From Chromera velia (taxonomy: Eukaryota; Sar; Chromeraceae), in the NCBI GenBank assembly GCA_018398765.1, contig JAHBMJ010002071.1:1-20000 (forward strand): a stretch of DNA of 20,000 bases, in the 5' to 3' direction. The notes beneath the pieces were generated by a model, which did no database searches, was not told the DNA's origin, and saw nothing but the letters and a program-made list of their open reading frames with translations. Below, one piece after another: positions 1-10,380 of the stretch. Made by a program: the position numbers and the translations under genes. Each line of letters starts with the position of its first letter. The stretch's first letter is position 1.

Positions 1-454
1 CAGACCGAAGATGAGATTCATGAGAATCAAATGGAACACATTACTGAACGAATTCGGTCTCCAAGATCAAGAATTTTGCAGCTGACAGAGTGATTGTCGG
101 AACCAAATTCTCAATGGCAAAGAGACATATTTATACAAGGAGGATGGAGGCCCCCAATTCCCCCACCCCTCCAAACACAAAGCGAAAGAGAGAGAACGAA
201 AGAAACTTTGCCTTTCTATTCCAGCCATCGTATCAAGTAGCTCTCGTCAAAGTACATATTAATACGTGGGAAGGAAAGATGAAAAATGCCGTCCATCAGT
301 CCACCGATCGACTCTACTCCAGAATATACCCCATACGAGTCGTTGAATCCCCCTGCCTATGCGCCTGTCAAGATTCAATCGTCAATGCTCAGGCCGGTTT
401 TCTGCTTTCTCTCCTTCCCCCGTGCATTCGCACTCGCCTCTTCTAAACACCCTG

Positions 455-3400
455 TTACGATTTGGGTGCCGTGTGCCGAGCACAGAAATCTCTGGCCAAT
501 TCCAGACAGAAGTCTAGGTTAGGGTCTCCTGCACCGAACAGGCTTCTCCTGCTTCCCTCATCCTCAGTCTGGGTGAGGGGTCGAGTCGCCGCTTCTGTCG
601 TTCTTGACGTTCGCTTTTCTCCTCTTCCTTCTGCCGTCCGGCTAAGACCACTTGGCTTGGCACGGGAGGAAGAGGAGGAGGGAACGTCGGGTGATGGGAG
701 ATGGTCACAAGGCAAAGAGAGAGAGGAAAGAGAGGGGGAATTTCTCTCTCTTTCTTCTCCCATCCCTCTTTCTCTTCCAGTCTGTTCACAGAAAGGAACA
801 CTCACTCCCTCCTCACGCTGTTGAGAGAGACACCCCCCGAGACCTCCACGGGGACGTGTTTGTCCTTTTCTTGTCAGGGACAAAGACGAAAAGTCTCTCG
901 GCAGCAGGGTGGAGGCATCTGGGCGGGGTGACTTGAGTGGGTTGTCTGGACTTCTACGTTGAAGGGTCAAGAGAGAAGGAGCACTTCCCTTCTTGCCCCC
1001 ACTCTTCTTTGCCCCTTTCCCCTTACCGATGCCGGAGAGAAAAACCGAGAGGGCAAATCGAATAAAGGAGAACAAGGGTCGAATCTTGAAGGGGGGCCCG
1101 TAGGTGATTCTGAAGAGATGCAAAGTCACGAAACCGAGACAGACAGGAAGAATCGGAAGACGGTTGACGAACTTTCGCACCTGCAAAGAGAGAAAACAGG
1201 ACGCACACGAGGAGCACAAAGCAGAGAAGAAAGAAGAGAGGGAGACAATGAGATAAAAGTCAGGCAGAGCCCACGCAAACACGCACACAGACCAAAACGC
1301 ACACCGATCCAGAGACCGACACGCAGACACGTGGTGAAAGCAGTAAAAATCGATTGAAAGAGACAGAAGCACTCGCGGACGCGCAGAAAAACAAGCACAG
1401 AAAGGTCACGCAGACAAGACAGACGAACACGCAGACAATACGGACATCAGGAAAAATTCAGAGACGACGGTTTCTTTTTCTTGCAGCCATTTCAGACGCC
1501 AGTCACCCAGTCAGATAGATCCACGGTGTCCAGCATGCATTTATTTTCATACAGAATTCTTTTTATTTCCAGAAAATAAATGCATGCACAGATCCACGGT
1601 GTCCAGCATGCATTTATTTTCATACAGAATTCTTTTTATTTCCAGAAAATAAATGCATGCACAGATTCACGGTGTCCAGCATGCATTTATCTTCAAACAG
1701 AATTCCTTTTATTTTCAGAAAATAAATGCATGCACAGATTCATGGTATCCAGCATGCATTTATCTTCAAACAGAATTCCTTTTATTTTCAGAAAATAAAT
1801 GCATGCACAGATTCATGGTGTCCAGCATGCATTTATCTTCAAACAGAATTCCTTTTATTTTCAGAAAATAAATGCGCACAGATCCACGGTGTCCAGCATG
1901 CATTTATCTTCAAACAGAATTCCTTTTATTTTCAGAAAATAAATGCATGCACAGATTCATGGTGTCCAGAATGCATTTATCTTCAAACAGAATTCCTTTT
2001 ATTTTCAGAAAATAAATGCATGCACAGATTCATGGTGTCCAGCATGCATTTATCTTCAAACAGATTCCTCTTATTTTGAGAAATGCATGCACAGATTCAC
2101 GGTGTCCAGCAAAAAAACTATTAGTGGACTGAGACGCGGCCCCAATACCAAGCAGGCCCGCAATGTCTGTGCAACGCACAGGACAGACAGAGTGCATTTG
2201 AGAAGAAGCAAGCAAAACGACCCAGAAAGGAGACAGACGATTTGTTTTCTTTCAACTGCCAGCTCACCTTTGGAAATTGAAGAGCAACGGCGGCCAGCGT
2301 GGCGCCGCATGAGAGGAGCAGTGCCCCCCTCTTCAGCGTTTCCACGAGCGAATCCATCTCGGGACTTCTGAAGAGACGCCCTGCAGCCAGACGCAACGCC
2401 AGGGGCACAACACCCCGACGTTGAACCCTCACGAGGCGGGGGGGCGCTCCAACCTCCAGACACCCTAGTGTCTCTGTATCACTCTTCCTGTGTACAAGGG
2501 AAAGAGAGGCACCATGGTCGGTTTCCTCAGTGCTCTCTCTTTGTCTTTGCACGACAGAAGATGAGTGTGAGGGTCTGCGATGTACCCTTTTCCCCTGTTC
2601 CCCCTCTTTCAGAGGAAGCAGAGAAATGTGGGCAGCAGAGCTCCTTCGCGAGATCCCCTGCGCCTCCGAGGAGGGGGCAGAGAAATGAATAAGCGAAGCT
2701 CTAGGACTCGAAAATGACAACGACAGCGAATCGCCCCCTTCACCCCATCCCTGCCCATCCTGTGGAACCTCTCCCGGACCTCCCTTTGACGAGGAGGATG
2801 GGGCAGAGGCAGAGACGGGAGGAGGAGTGGGACGAGAAGGAGAACGCGCAGGGTCCAGGTCTTTGTCTCCTCCCCCTGCACTGCCCCCATTCTCCGTACC
2901 AGATTTAAACAAGACAGAAGACGAAGAAGAACCCAAATTCCAGTCTGTCTCCACAGCCTCTCCGACCCCTCCCACCCTTTCCCCCTCTCCCCCCTCCGGC
3001 ACAGCTGCAAGCGTCGGGGTTGGAGGAGAGGGGGGAACTGCCTCGTCCTCGTCCCCTCTCAGCGGGTCCCTGAGAGACAGACAGCTGCCGCCGCCTGGTG
3101 GAGCAACAGGAACACTGCGGTCTACTTGCGTTTCCGTCCCTGTTCCCTCCGGTCTGCTTCCCCCCCTTCCCCCATCCTCTTCAACAACAGCTGTAACTTG
3201 GGGGGGAATTCTTTCACTCTCTCCCCCCATCTCTAATCCTGCGGGTGCCCTCACTCTTCTACTGGGTCTGTAGCGATCCCTGAGAAATTTGGGGAACAGA
3301 TTGATCACTCCCTTTGTGCAGATCAGACGCACCAAATTCGGATTCCATCCCTCAAAAATAACAAAAATTTCTTCTTCCGAGGGGTCACAAAACAAAAGCA

Positions 3401-3758
3401 AATAAAGACGTGTCATGTAGAAGGCAATGCGACCTGAGGTCACGACGTTATACACAACATCAAAAATGGACATCCGACTGAGGAACTCATCGGCTTCTGA
3501 CGGGAGCAAAGAGGAGAGTCCGTTTTGTCGCAAAAAGTAATCAAGCTCAGTCAGTATGAGCAGCACCCCACCCAGAATCACACCCAAACATATCCACACA
3601 AACAAGGGGATCATGTACAGACAGATGGCGCCGCCCCCTCCAACGACCATCAAGGCCCCCCAAAAAACGTCACTGCCCAAGAGACTCCTCACACGAACCC
3701 AAACGCACATGATTCCGGCGCCACCGGAGGGCGAGGGAACGAGGTCGGCGTCTGCCAT
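455..3758 (-). CDS. Multi-pass membrane protein with long low-complexity regions (two coding exons)
   Basis: I do not recognise the family. Exon 1 runs 3758-2268 and exon 2 1180-455, predicting 738 residues. The exon 1 donor reads AAG|GTGAGC and the exon 2 acceptor TTTGCAG|GTG; both are phase 0, so the frame is kept. The reading frame stays open to 3779 but has only GTG there, so the first ATG, at 3758 (protein starts MADADLVPS), is preferred. Hydrophobic segments lie at about residues 31-50, 51-70, 105-124, 478-494, 505-520 and 531-548, and the splice junction (residue 497) falls just after the fourth. Residues about 175-430 are a Ser/Gly/Pro/Glu-rich, probably disordered stretch, and the last 190 residues are Ser/Arg/Lys-rich. 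No catalytic motif is visible. A role in an internal membrane is only a guess. Further introns in the low-complexity parts cannot be excluded. Confidence 0.6.
1517..2111. repeat. 73-bp minisatellite array inside an intron, each unit a hairpin
   Basis: Eight complete units begin at 1517, 1590, 1663, 1736, 1809, 1880, 1953 and 2026, followed by a 19-bp partial unit from 2093. Spacing is 73 bp except for one 71-bp unit (loss of AT in the ATGCATGC part) and one 67-bp unit. Each unit carries GCATGCATTTATTTTC near its start and the exact reverse complement GAAAATAAATGCATGC near its end. Units 1-2 keep the 16-bp arms perfect and have the loop variant with CATACAG; units 3-8 have one T-to-C change in the left arm (a G:U-type wobble if the opposite strand is transcribed) and the CAAACAG loop. 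The array lies wholly in the 1,087-nt intron (1181-2267) of the minus-strand membrane-protein gene. Confidence 0.97.
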
Positions 3759-4507
3759 ACTTGCTTGGCTTGGGCTCACCGCGTGCGGCGCAGTCTTTGA
3801 GCCTTCTCAGATCTGATAATCGGGTCCGTCTCAGAGTGTCGGAGACCGAGACGTGGGTTGAGAGTCGAGCGCTTCTGGACTTTTCAGAAAAAGCTCACCT
3901 CAGTCGGTCAATCGCATTTCGTAAAGGCCTTCAATTAACGCACTGTGCCGGAAATACGTCTCATGCAGTGTTGCGATCGCTTCAGGAGACCTGAACCGTC
4001 GATATCAGATTGTGGGAGGGCTCGCGGTGACAGTGTTGTCGACGTCGACTCAGACTCGACTGCAAGACGTGGCCCGGGCGTTTCACTTCGTCGTGCAGTT
4101 TTGGCTTCTGGGCCCGAATCCAGGGGGCAGTGGTGGACTTTTTGGCCCCGCAAAGATTTGGTCTGATTGAGGGGCACTTTCTCTGACATTTGGTTCTAGC
4201 TTGCAGACACACGGACCACTTCGCCCCGTTCGCACGGAGTCCAAGTAACGACTGCATGCGAAAAAAAGAGAGAAAAAAATGGAAAATTGGAGACGCGTGA
4301 TTAAATCTTCGCTCAGAGACTTTTCAATCTGCCTTCCCGGCAAAACCGCTCCCCTCACGACAGTAGCTGTGACAAGAGCAATCTGAGTGGAGCAGGAAGT
4401 GCTGGATAGCGTTTGGCTGGATTTCAGGGCGTTTGGTGGACGGGCCTACGGGTAGAACGGAGCAGGCAGGTTGTTGGGTTGGTTGGACAGACGGAAAGAA
4501 GGGAAAG
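3759..4507. promoter_or_regulatory. Divergent intergenic region, probable bidirectional promoter
   Basis: This stretch separates the ATG of the minus-strand membrane-protein gene from the ATG of the plus-strand RRM gene, so it must hold both 5' UTRs and promoters unless upstream noncoding exons exist. No clear TATA box is visible. A perfect 12-bp palindrome, GTCGACGTCGAC, lies at 4038-4049 and an A-rich run at 4261-4290. No convincing coding exon was found. Confidence 0.4.
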
Positions 4508-6483
4508 ATGTCGTCCTCCAGAGTTTACGTTGGGAACCTCTCATGGGGTGTGAAGTGGCAGGATCTGAAGGACCACATGGGAAAGGCTGGGAAGGTCCAG
4601 CACGCAGACGTGTTCGAAGATGCCAGCGGCAAGTCCAAGGTCCGTCTTTTCTTCTTTCCAAGGAGAACGAAAAACTGAAGTTCTTTTTATGTTCAAAAAA
4701 AGTGTTGCTGGTCAACTTCGAATTTTTCGTTTTACAGTTTCATCTTCTCTGACTAGCTCTGATCTTTCCTAACTGTATTGATCCTTCCTTTCTCCTCTCT
4801 GCAGGGCTGCGGCATCGTCGAGTATGCCTCCCCTGAGGGAGCCCAGGCCGCCATTGAGTCCCTCAACGACTCTGAACTGTTCGGCAGAATGATCTTCGTG
4901 AGAGAGGACAGAGAAGAGGGCAAGGACAGAGGAGAGAGAGCCCCGAGGACGTACCAGAATTACTCCAGAGGTGACGGGAGCGGAAACTACGGAGGAGGTG
5001 GGAGCTTCAACCGTCGTGGAGGGGGGCGCTTCAGCGGAGGCGGCAGAGGAGGAAATTCCTTCAGATCTGGTCCTCCCGTCGCAAGGTGGGTCGGTGGGTC
5101 ACTAACAGAAATGGGAGTTCGTGGTTTGTTTTGGTGCCCAGGTCCGATCCTTTCCAAAGTTTTATTGCAAAAGGGCAAGCTTGATTGAAAAGCCGGTAAC
5201 TGCCTAGGTGTTTGAACTGCGGAAATGAAAAGGCTCATATGGATGGGGGGGGAGTCAGCTCATTGATACACTCCTCTCTTTGATGGGTTTGTTTTGTTTG
5301 TACTTACGCAGAGTCAAAGAGAAATAGGGATGGGCAGTTACGCACGCTGCGTGACGGATGAAATGAACGATTAGCAAAGTCGCCCTCGTAGAGGTATATG
5401 GTGAGAGAGGCAAGCATAAGGAGTCTAACTCTTGCCCGAGAGGGGAGGGCGGGGCAAGAAGAGAACGAAGCGCACGTCAAGATCGGAGGTGAAAGAAGAG
5501 GGAAAAACTAAAGTAAGATCGGGCACTTCCAGTGATCTCTTGTTCTCTCTCTTTTTCTCTTTTTCTCTCTTTCTGTCTCTCTGTCTCTGTGTGTGAGTAT
5601 ATGTGTATGTGTGTGTGTGTGCCTGCAGTGCGGACGACAAAGGACGACAGATCTTCGTCTCGAACGTCAGTGTTTATATGTCTGATTTGTTTTCTTTGCT
5701 TCCCTGCTTTCGTCCCCTTTTTCTTTCTTTTCAATTGCGTCTCTTGCTTCTTATCTCCTAGCCTCCTAGCTTCGGATCCTCTAACTTCGTTCGGCCCTCT
5801 CGCCTCGCTCTGTTTTTTTTTCTTGGACGGTACGTTCCCTCATCTTCGTTTTCTTCACCTTTTGCGTGGACGGTACGTTCCCTCATCTTCGTTTTCTTCA
5901 CCTTTTGCGTGCTCGCGATCTGTCACGCTCCGTCGAAGCGACCTTCTTGGTTTCTTTTACCGTTCCCTCTTCCACAGCTGCCCTAGTCGGGCTCCCTCTT
6001 CCCTTTGCGTTGTTCGTCTTTGGTGCTCCCTTTGCCCTTCTTCCTTCAAGTCTGTTGCCCATTTGTCCCTGACTGTGCCCCTTGAGTGATGCGCAAATCT
6101 TTGGCGCTTTGCTTTCTTTTCTTTTTCATTTCTTTTTTGTCTACCTCCTGAGCATCCGTCTTCTCTCGGCTTGCCTGCCTGCCTGCAGCTGTCCTGGAAG
6201 ACCTCATGGCAAGATCTGAAGGACCTCTTCAAGGACTGCGGAGGCATCGTCAGGTCAGTCAGTCAGTCAGTCAGTCAGTCAGATGGATGAGACACGTAGA
6301 TGTGTGTGTAAGGCAGCACATCCAGAGTGTCACTTTCTGCGTCTCTGTGGGCTTGTATACCGAGGTTCTTGTGGCTTTCTGAGCATGGCTTCATTCGCCT
6401 CAGGTAAAATCAACGTTCTGAGGTATGATGGATGCACGCTTAATGCTTCATTTAACTCCGTCTCATCAAACCAACTTGACCGG

Positions 6484-6522
<39 letters not shown>

Positions 6523-7044
6523 ACAAAGAAAGAAAGAGGAGTGACACGAACGAACAAACAAACGTAAATCAAAAAGAAGAACAAACGCTTAATTGCGAGC
6601 AAAACAAACAAACAAACGTACAAACATACACTCAATGTATGCAGAGCCGACGTCATCAAGTTCCCCGACGGAAGGTCGAAGGGAGTCGGCACTGTCCTCT
6701 TCCACGATGCCGAGTCTGCCGATGATGCCATCAACAGGTCGGTCGGTCTCTCTCAGACAGACAGGCAGGGACGGAGGGAGGGAGCGATGGAGGGACGGAG
6801 GAAGAAAGGACTGGGATAGGGAAGAAAGGCTCGAGGGCTAAGGAAAAGGAGACGGTGGTCGCGTTCCTCAAGGAGGGGGTTTCTCCGCAGTTGTTAAGTC
6901 TGTCTGCGTGTTTGTGCTGTGCCGTGTGTCGACTGGGCTGAGGCTGATGGTGGGTTGTTGTGAGAGACGAAATCCGGGTGTGTGCTGTACCGTCTGAAAT
7001 CCGGGTGTGTGCTGTACCGTCTGCGCGGGATTGAATGTATGAGT

Positions 7045-7086
<42 letters not shown>

Positions 7087-7114
7087 TGTGTGTGTGGGTG
7101 TGAGCGTGTATGTG

Positions 7115-7150
<36 letters not shown>

Positions 7151-7222
7151 TGTGTGTGCAGGTACAACGAGTACGAATTCCAGGACAGGAAGATCCAGGT
7201 GCGCCTGGACAAATATCTCTGA
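4508..7222 (+). CDS. Two-RRM RNA-binding protein, GBP2/Gbp1p-like (six coding exons)
   Basis: Predicted 222-residue RNA- or single-stranded-DNA-binding protein. Exons: 4508-4639, 4805-5085, 5629-5665, 6189-6253, 6645-6737, 7162-7222; all introns are GT..AG and the phases agree throughout. RRM1 spans residues about 4-77, with RNP2 RVYVGN (5-10) and RNP1 KGCGIVEY (44-51). A Gly/Arg-rich RGG-type linker fills about 95-137. RRM2 spans about 144-220, with RNP2 QIFVSN (145-150) and RNP1 KGVGTVLF (184-191). Both RRMs continue LSW...WQDLKD after RNP2, typical of the GBP2/Gbp1p group of small two-RRM proteins in apicomplexans and algae, which bind G-rich telomeric strands and mRNA; the overall length also fits. 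Which of these roles holds here cannot be read from the sequence. Stop is TGA at 7220-7222. Confidence 0.88.
5629..5665 (+). other. 37-nt micro-exon of the RRM gene
   Basis: The acceptor GCCTGCAG ends at 5628 and the donor AAC|GTCAGT starts at 5666. It adds residues from Ser138 to Asn150, that is, the start of RRM2 up to the end of its RNP2 strand. Without it RRM2 would lack its first beta strand and the frame would shift by one nucleotide. A competing donor four bases downstream would break the frame into the next exon, so 5665 is the supported end. Confidence 0.8.
5824..5909. repeat. 43-bp tandem duplication in RRM-gene intron 3
   Basis: Two adjacent copies, 5824-5866 and 5867-5909, starting TGGACGGTACGTTCCC; they appear identical. 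They lie in a pyrimidine-rich intron with no coding consequence. Confidence 0.95.
6254..6282 (+). repeat. (GTCA)n tetranucleotide run forming a 5' splice site
   Basis: The run starts exactly at the donor of RRM-gene intron 4 (AG|GTCAGTCAGTC...), so several identical GTCAGT donor-like hexamers follow one another at 4-nt spacing. Only the first keeps the downstream frame. Confidence 0.9.
6487..6518. repeat. (AG)n microsatellite in RRM-gene intron 4
   Basis: About 31 nt of uninterrupted AG, followed by AAAC and AAAG tetranucleotide runs up to about 6625. Confidence 0.95.
6969..7022. repeat. 27-bp tandem duplication in RRM-gene intron 5
   Basis: Two adjacent identical copies, 6969-6995 and 6996-7022, beginning GAAATCCGGGTGTG. 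Confidence 0.93.
7045..7158. repeat. (GT)n / (GA)n / (GT)n compound microsatellite before the last RRM exon
   Basis: A GT run (7045-7066), a GA run (7066-7086) and a second GT run (about 7118-7146) lead directly into the acceptor GTGTGCAG at 7161. The 3' splice site therefore has a GT-rich rather than a pyrimidine-rich lead-in. Confidence 0.93.
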
Positions 7223-9000
7223 GGAGACTCAGGATGGCGGTTGGGGGACTGGTGACAGGCAGGTGAGTGAGTGTGGGGCTCGAGACGGGAGGGGGGGGGC
7301 GGGTGCGTCCGTGAGGGAGTGAGTGAAAGTGTGTATGTTATGAGTGTTTAGAATGTCTGTGTACGTGCTTTTCTGTCTCTGTCTCTCTCTCTCTCTCCCC
7401 TGTTTCCTTGTGGTGCGTGTGCGTGCGTTTCTCTTTGTCTTCGGACATGTCCAGTGTTCCTCTGTCTGAGTCCTCTCTTGCGTTTTCTCTTTCTCTCACG
7501 TTCTGCCTTGTGTCCTCTTTCTTTTCTCCCCTGTGGTGCTCTGCGCAGATCGGTGGTGCTGAGGCGAAGAAGCACATCCATCCACAGATAGCACACGTAC
7601 GGTCTCAATGGAAGGACAGGGGAAGGAGGGCAGGAGGGACAACGAAAGACAAGAAGCAAATGAAATCAATCAGAGAGTGAGCTGACTGTGCGGCAAAGAA
7701 AAAAGGGTAACCAAGCGACCCTATAACTCAGGTCATCTTCAATCTCTCCCCTTCCGTACGTCACTCCCTTCTCTTCTCCTCTTTCTGTCTGTCAGCCAGT
7801 TTCCCATTCTGTCTTTCTCTTTTGTATTAGGGTGCTGCTGCTTGGGATTGTTGGGCAGGGGGGTCAGGGGTTCGCGTTCGTTCATACAGTGGTGGTTTTT
7901 GTCTCTCCCCCTTTTGTTCCCTCCAACGCGGGGGGTGTAGGACATGATTCGATGGGCAGCCTGGCGACCCTTCAGTGTGGTGTGCGTGTGGTGGTGTGGT
8001 GAGGGGGGGGAGAGTGAAACGAAGAGATGAGAAGCCGGCAGAGCGAGGCGACAAACAGACAGACGAAAGAGACAAAAGCGCCAATACTGGAAAAGGTGTG
8101 GGCATCAGTCCACCCTGGAGCGCTGTCCGTCCCTGCGCTCCCCTTTTGTGTTTCTACCCCCTTTTCTCCCCGTCGGTCTGTGGGTGTAGGTCGAGTGGTG
8201 GTCTGTCTGGATTTGTCTGATGGTGGTTATTCGTCTGAAGAAATTCCTACTTTGAATGGCCCTTTGTGAGTGGAAAGAAGGGAGGCCCCCCCCTGGTCTT
8301 CGGAGTGGAGGTGGTGGGGGGTCGGGGAAAAGCAAGGAAAGGAGACGGAGCGAGGATGCAGGTTGATTTGATTTGATTTGAGAGTCCCCCAAATCAAAAC
8401 TGACTGCGTGTTTATAGGGAGGGAAGGAGGATTAGGTTGCTCTGTCCTGTCTACTAAGTGCTGTGGGGCTCTGCAGGGGACCTTTCTTTCCCCCCACATG
8501 AAAAAAGAAGAAAGAAAGAGCAACAGAGAAGGAAAAAACAGAAGGGCAGCGTCTGCCTGCAGGAGATCAGGTTGCTGTCATGAGTAAGGGAAGCGGCAGA
8601 AAGACTGAGAAAGCGGAGAATCAAGGAAACCCGCCCCGTGATTATCTTCAAGGACACGCATGAGCAATTGTGCTTCATTCGAACAATTAAAGAAAGAAAT
8701 CGTGCCTCCTAGCTCCCTTCGATCTTCTTCATTCCGTTCCTACTTGATCGAATGAAAACACAAAAGTCAGAGTGTCAATTCCCTCATAAATTAAACAGAA
8801 AGGCAGAAAGAGAGAGCAAGATACACAACGAGGTCATTCGATCTGCTTTACAGCTTCTTGCGGAGAGAGGAGTGCAAAGCAGATCACTTAGGTGATCGAG
8901 TCCACCACAGGTCGGTCGCTGGATCGAAAACTGTGCTGGCTTTGATTCTTGGCTTGCATAGCTGGCCGGTACCTCAAACTTACAAAAAACCAAAATCTTG
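7223..9000. other. 3' flank of the RRM gene; no convincing gene
   Basis: The first part is the 3' UTR. A possible 3'-UTR intron has donor GGCAG|GTGAGTGAG at 7263 and acceptor CTGCGCAG at 7548. The rest is GT-, CT- and GA-rich with short open frames on both strands that show no protein-like composition. A CT run lies at about 7376-7398 and TTGATTTGATTTGATTTG at about 8363-8380. I see no RNA gene. Confidence 0.5.
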
Positions 9001-9394
9001 AAAAAAAAAGATGATGAGATCTGTATATCACATGCCTAGTCACATGTATGTAAACCTATATAGCTGGTTAGATATAGCCAGACCCTAGAGTATGGCCTTA
9101 CCCAACTAAAAGACTTATATTTATACTCTATAAAATGATTTTATACAAGCTTTTATAATAAAGTTGCAGTGTATAAACTTTATAAGCTTTTTATTATGAG
9201 CTTTTATGGTTTTAAGATTAAGATCTAAACTAAGATCTACTAAAGGATCTGGATCAAAATTGGGATTTGGAGTAAATAAATGATAAGTCCTTTAGTCATA
9301 CCCGAGAGCGCTGCTTCCATTTTGTTATATAACGCATCCCAGCAGTGACCTATATGATAATGGACTCTATTTCGCCTATGTAAGGGGCTCTCAG
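9000..9394. mobile_element. AT-rich repeat; outer part of the left arm of a split repeat element
   Basis: The stretch is strongly AT-rich, unlike the gene regions to its left. Positions about 9330-9394 read in reverse complement match 14621-14685 (shared blocks CTGAGAGCCCC and ATAGGTCACTGC). They are therefore the continuation of the repeat copy at 10424-10575, displaced by a 1,029-bp insertion. Nothing coding is visible. Confidence 0.6.
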
Positions 9395-9711
9395 CAGAAA
9401 GAGCTAGCGCTCTAGACATGATTGACATAAAGATCTACTTCTTACGCGAAATCTCTGGCAGTTGCCCAGAGTAGTCTTTATCTGCTTTTGTGTCTTGCAT
9501 TGACTACGAATGCATGGACGTCAATTTGAATTATCTCAAACATGCTTTTGTATGCATGCATTTTATTTTATTTTATTTCTGCACGTTTGCAAATATTCGC
9601 GCGCGCATTGCGCCGTTGTGATTTACCCCCCGAGCAGGTCAGCAAGTGAATCTTTTGATAGATCATAGGCTTGATCAATACTGTATGAATCAAGCGAAAC
9701 TGCGAGTTATT

Positions 9712-10380
9712 TCATTTGTAGATTGATTCCGTGAACCAGATAGGTTTGCACAGACAATTTGCTGGCTGTGCACGTCTGGTGATCCACTGTATACGCACCC
9801 CCCACTTCTGGACCTGCTGAAGGACGTAATCGAGCATCCCCTGATACTCGGTGTCTGTGTCTAAAATCCTTGATCTAACCCAATCATGTAGTGCCCCGTT
9901 GTCGACAAAGATCGAAATGATCGGATCTCTCCCCCACAACTTTCGAATGAATCGTGCACACCTTGGGATGCGTTTGATCAGATGACAGACGGCAATCAAC
10001 TTACCAATTGATGACGAGCTGTGCTTCCTTTGTTCCTTGGATAGGTCCCACGAGATAACATTCTTGGGCCCATCTCGTTCTAGATCCCACGACTCATCAT
10101 TGAGCATCATCATGTTCCCCTGTCTGCCTTCATACTTCGGGCGGTTCCATATGGCATCGGAACAGCCGGCGAGATGGAGTTCTCTTCCCTTCAAGCCATG
10201 AAGGACAAGGGGCTCAGAGTCTCTGTGGGTTTTCAACCTGTGTATGGCTGTCTTGACTGCTGAGAGATGGCGGGCAGTGGGTTTGATGGTTGCTTTACTG
10301 AAGAGGGAAAACCAGAGTGCTCTCCTCCAGTTGAGACAGCCATACACGGGTTGAAAATCAGAACGGCGCAATGCGCGCAC
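9712..10380 (-). pseudogene. Ty1/copia-like reverse-transcriptase RNase H fragment
   Basis: The open frame has no proper start: its first codon (10380) is GTG, and it begins inside the terminal inverted repeat. The sequence follows the order of copia-type RNase H domains: a RLKTHRD stretch where the K.YL linker is expected, then SDAIW in place of the usual SDADW, an ISWDLSKEQ block like the ISWKSKKQ block, a SSSSIGKLIA block where SSTEAEY normally sits, then IFVDNGALHDW like the DN-containing strand. The acidic residue of the SSTEAEY block is missing, so the enzyme is probably inactive or highly divergent. The RT core, integrase and gag are absent, so this is a captured or left-over 3' end of pol. 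Confidence 0.6.
10230..10357. repeat. 30-bp inverted repeat within the RNase H fragment
   Basis: Arms 10230-10259 and 10328-10357 match in inverted orientation with about three mismatches (core GTGTATGGCTGTC / GACAGCCATACAC). The outer arm therefore adds residues of inverted origin (FQPVYGCLN) to the front of the RNase H-like frame. Confidence 0.85.

Noticed and set aside
1-93. Two overlapping open frames at the left edge (ending TGA at 83-85 and TGA at 91-93), possibly the tail of a plus-strand gene.
   Set aside because: About 30 codons open in two frames at once is within chance, and no motif or splice signal decides between them.
286-522. ATG-started plus-strand frame with a Pro-rich beginning (MPSISPPIDSTPEYTPYES).
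   Set aside because: No domain, no splice context, and its second half is antisense to the end of the membrane-protein gene.
462-1357. Plus-strand open frames across 462-1357.
   Set aside because: They are antisense to the low-complexity second exon of the minus-strand gene; strand-biased composition opens several frames.
1580-2371. Repetitive plus-strand open frames encoding a repeated peptide of about 24 residues per copy.
   Set aside because: They arise from the 73-bp array, which shifts frame between units and lies in an intron of the other strand; no start context or flanking exon supports translation.
2468-3273. Plus-strand open frames rich in Pro and Ser.
   Set aside because: Antisense shadows of the low-complexity linker of the minus-strand membrane protein.
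3759-3779. Upstream extension of the membrane protein to 3779.
   Set aside because: The codon there is GTG, not expected as a start in a nuclear eukaryotic gene; ATG at 3758 is the better start.
6731-7212. Minus-strand frames of Thr-His and Leu-Ser repeats.
   Set aside because: Direct consequence of (GT)n and (GA)n runs in intron 5 of the RRM gene.
7338-8523. Open frames on both strands right of the RRM gene.
   Set aside because: Composition follows simple-sequence bias; no domain and no coherent exon chain.
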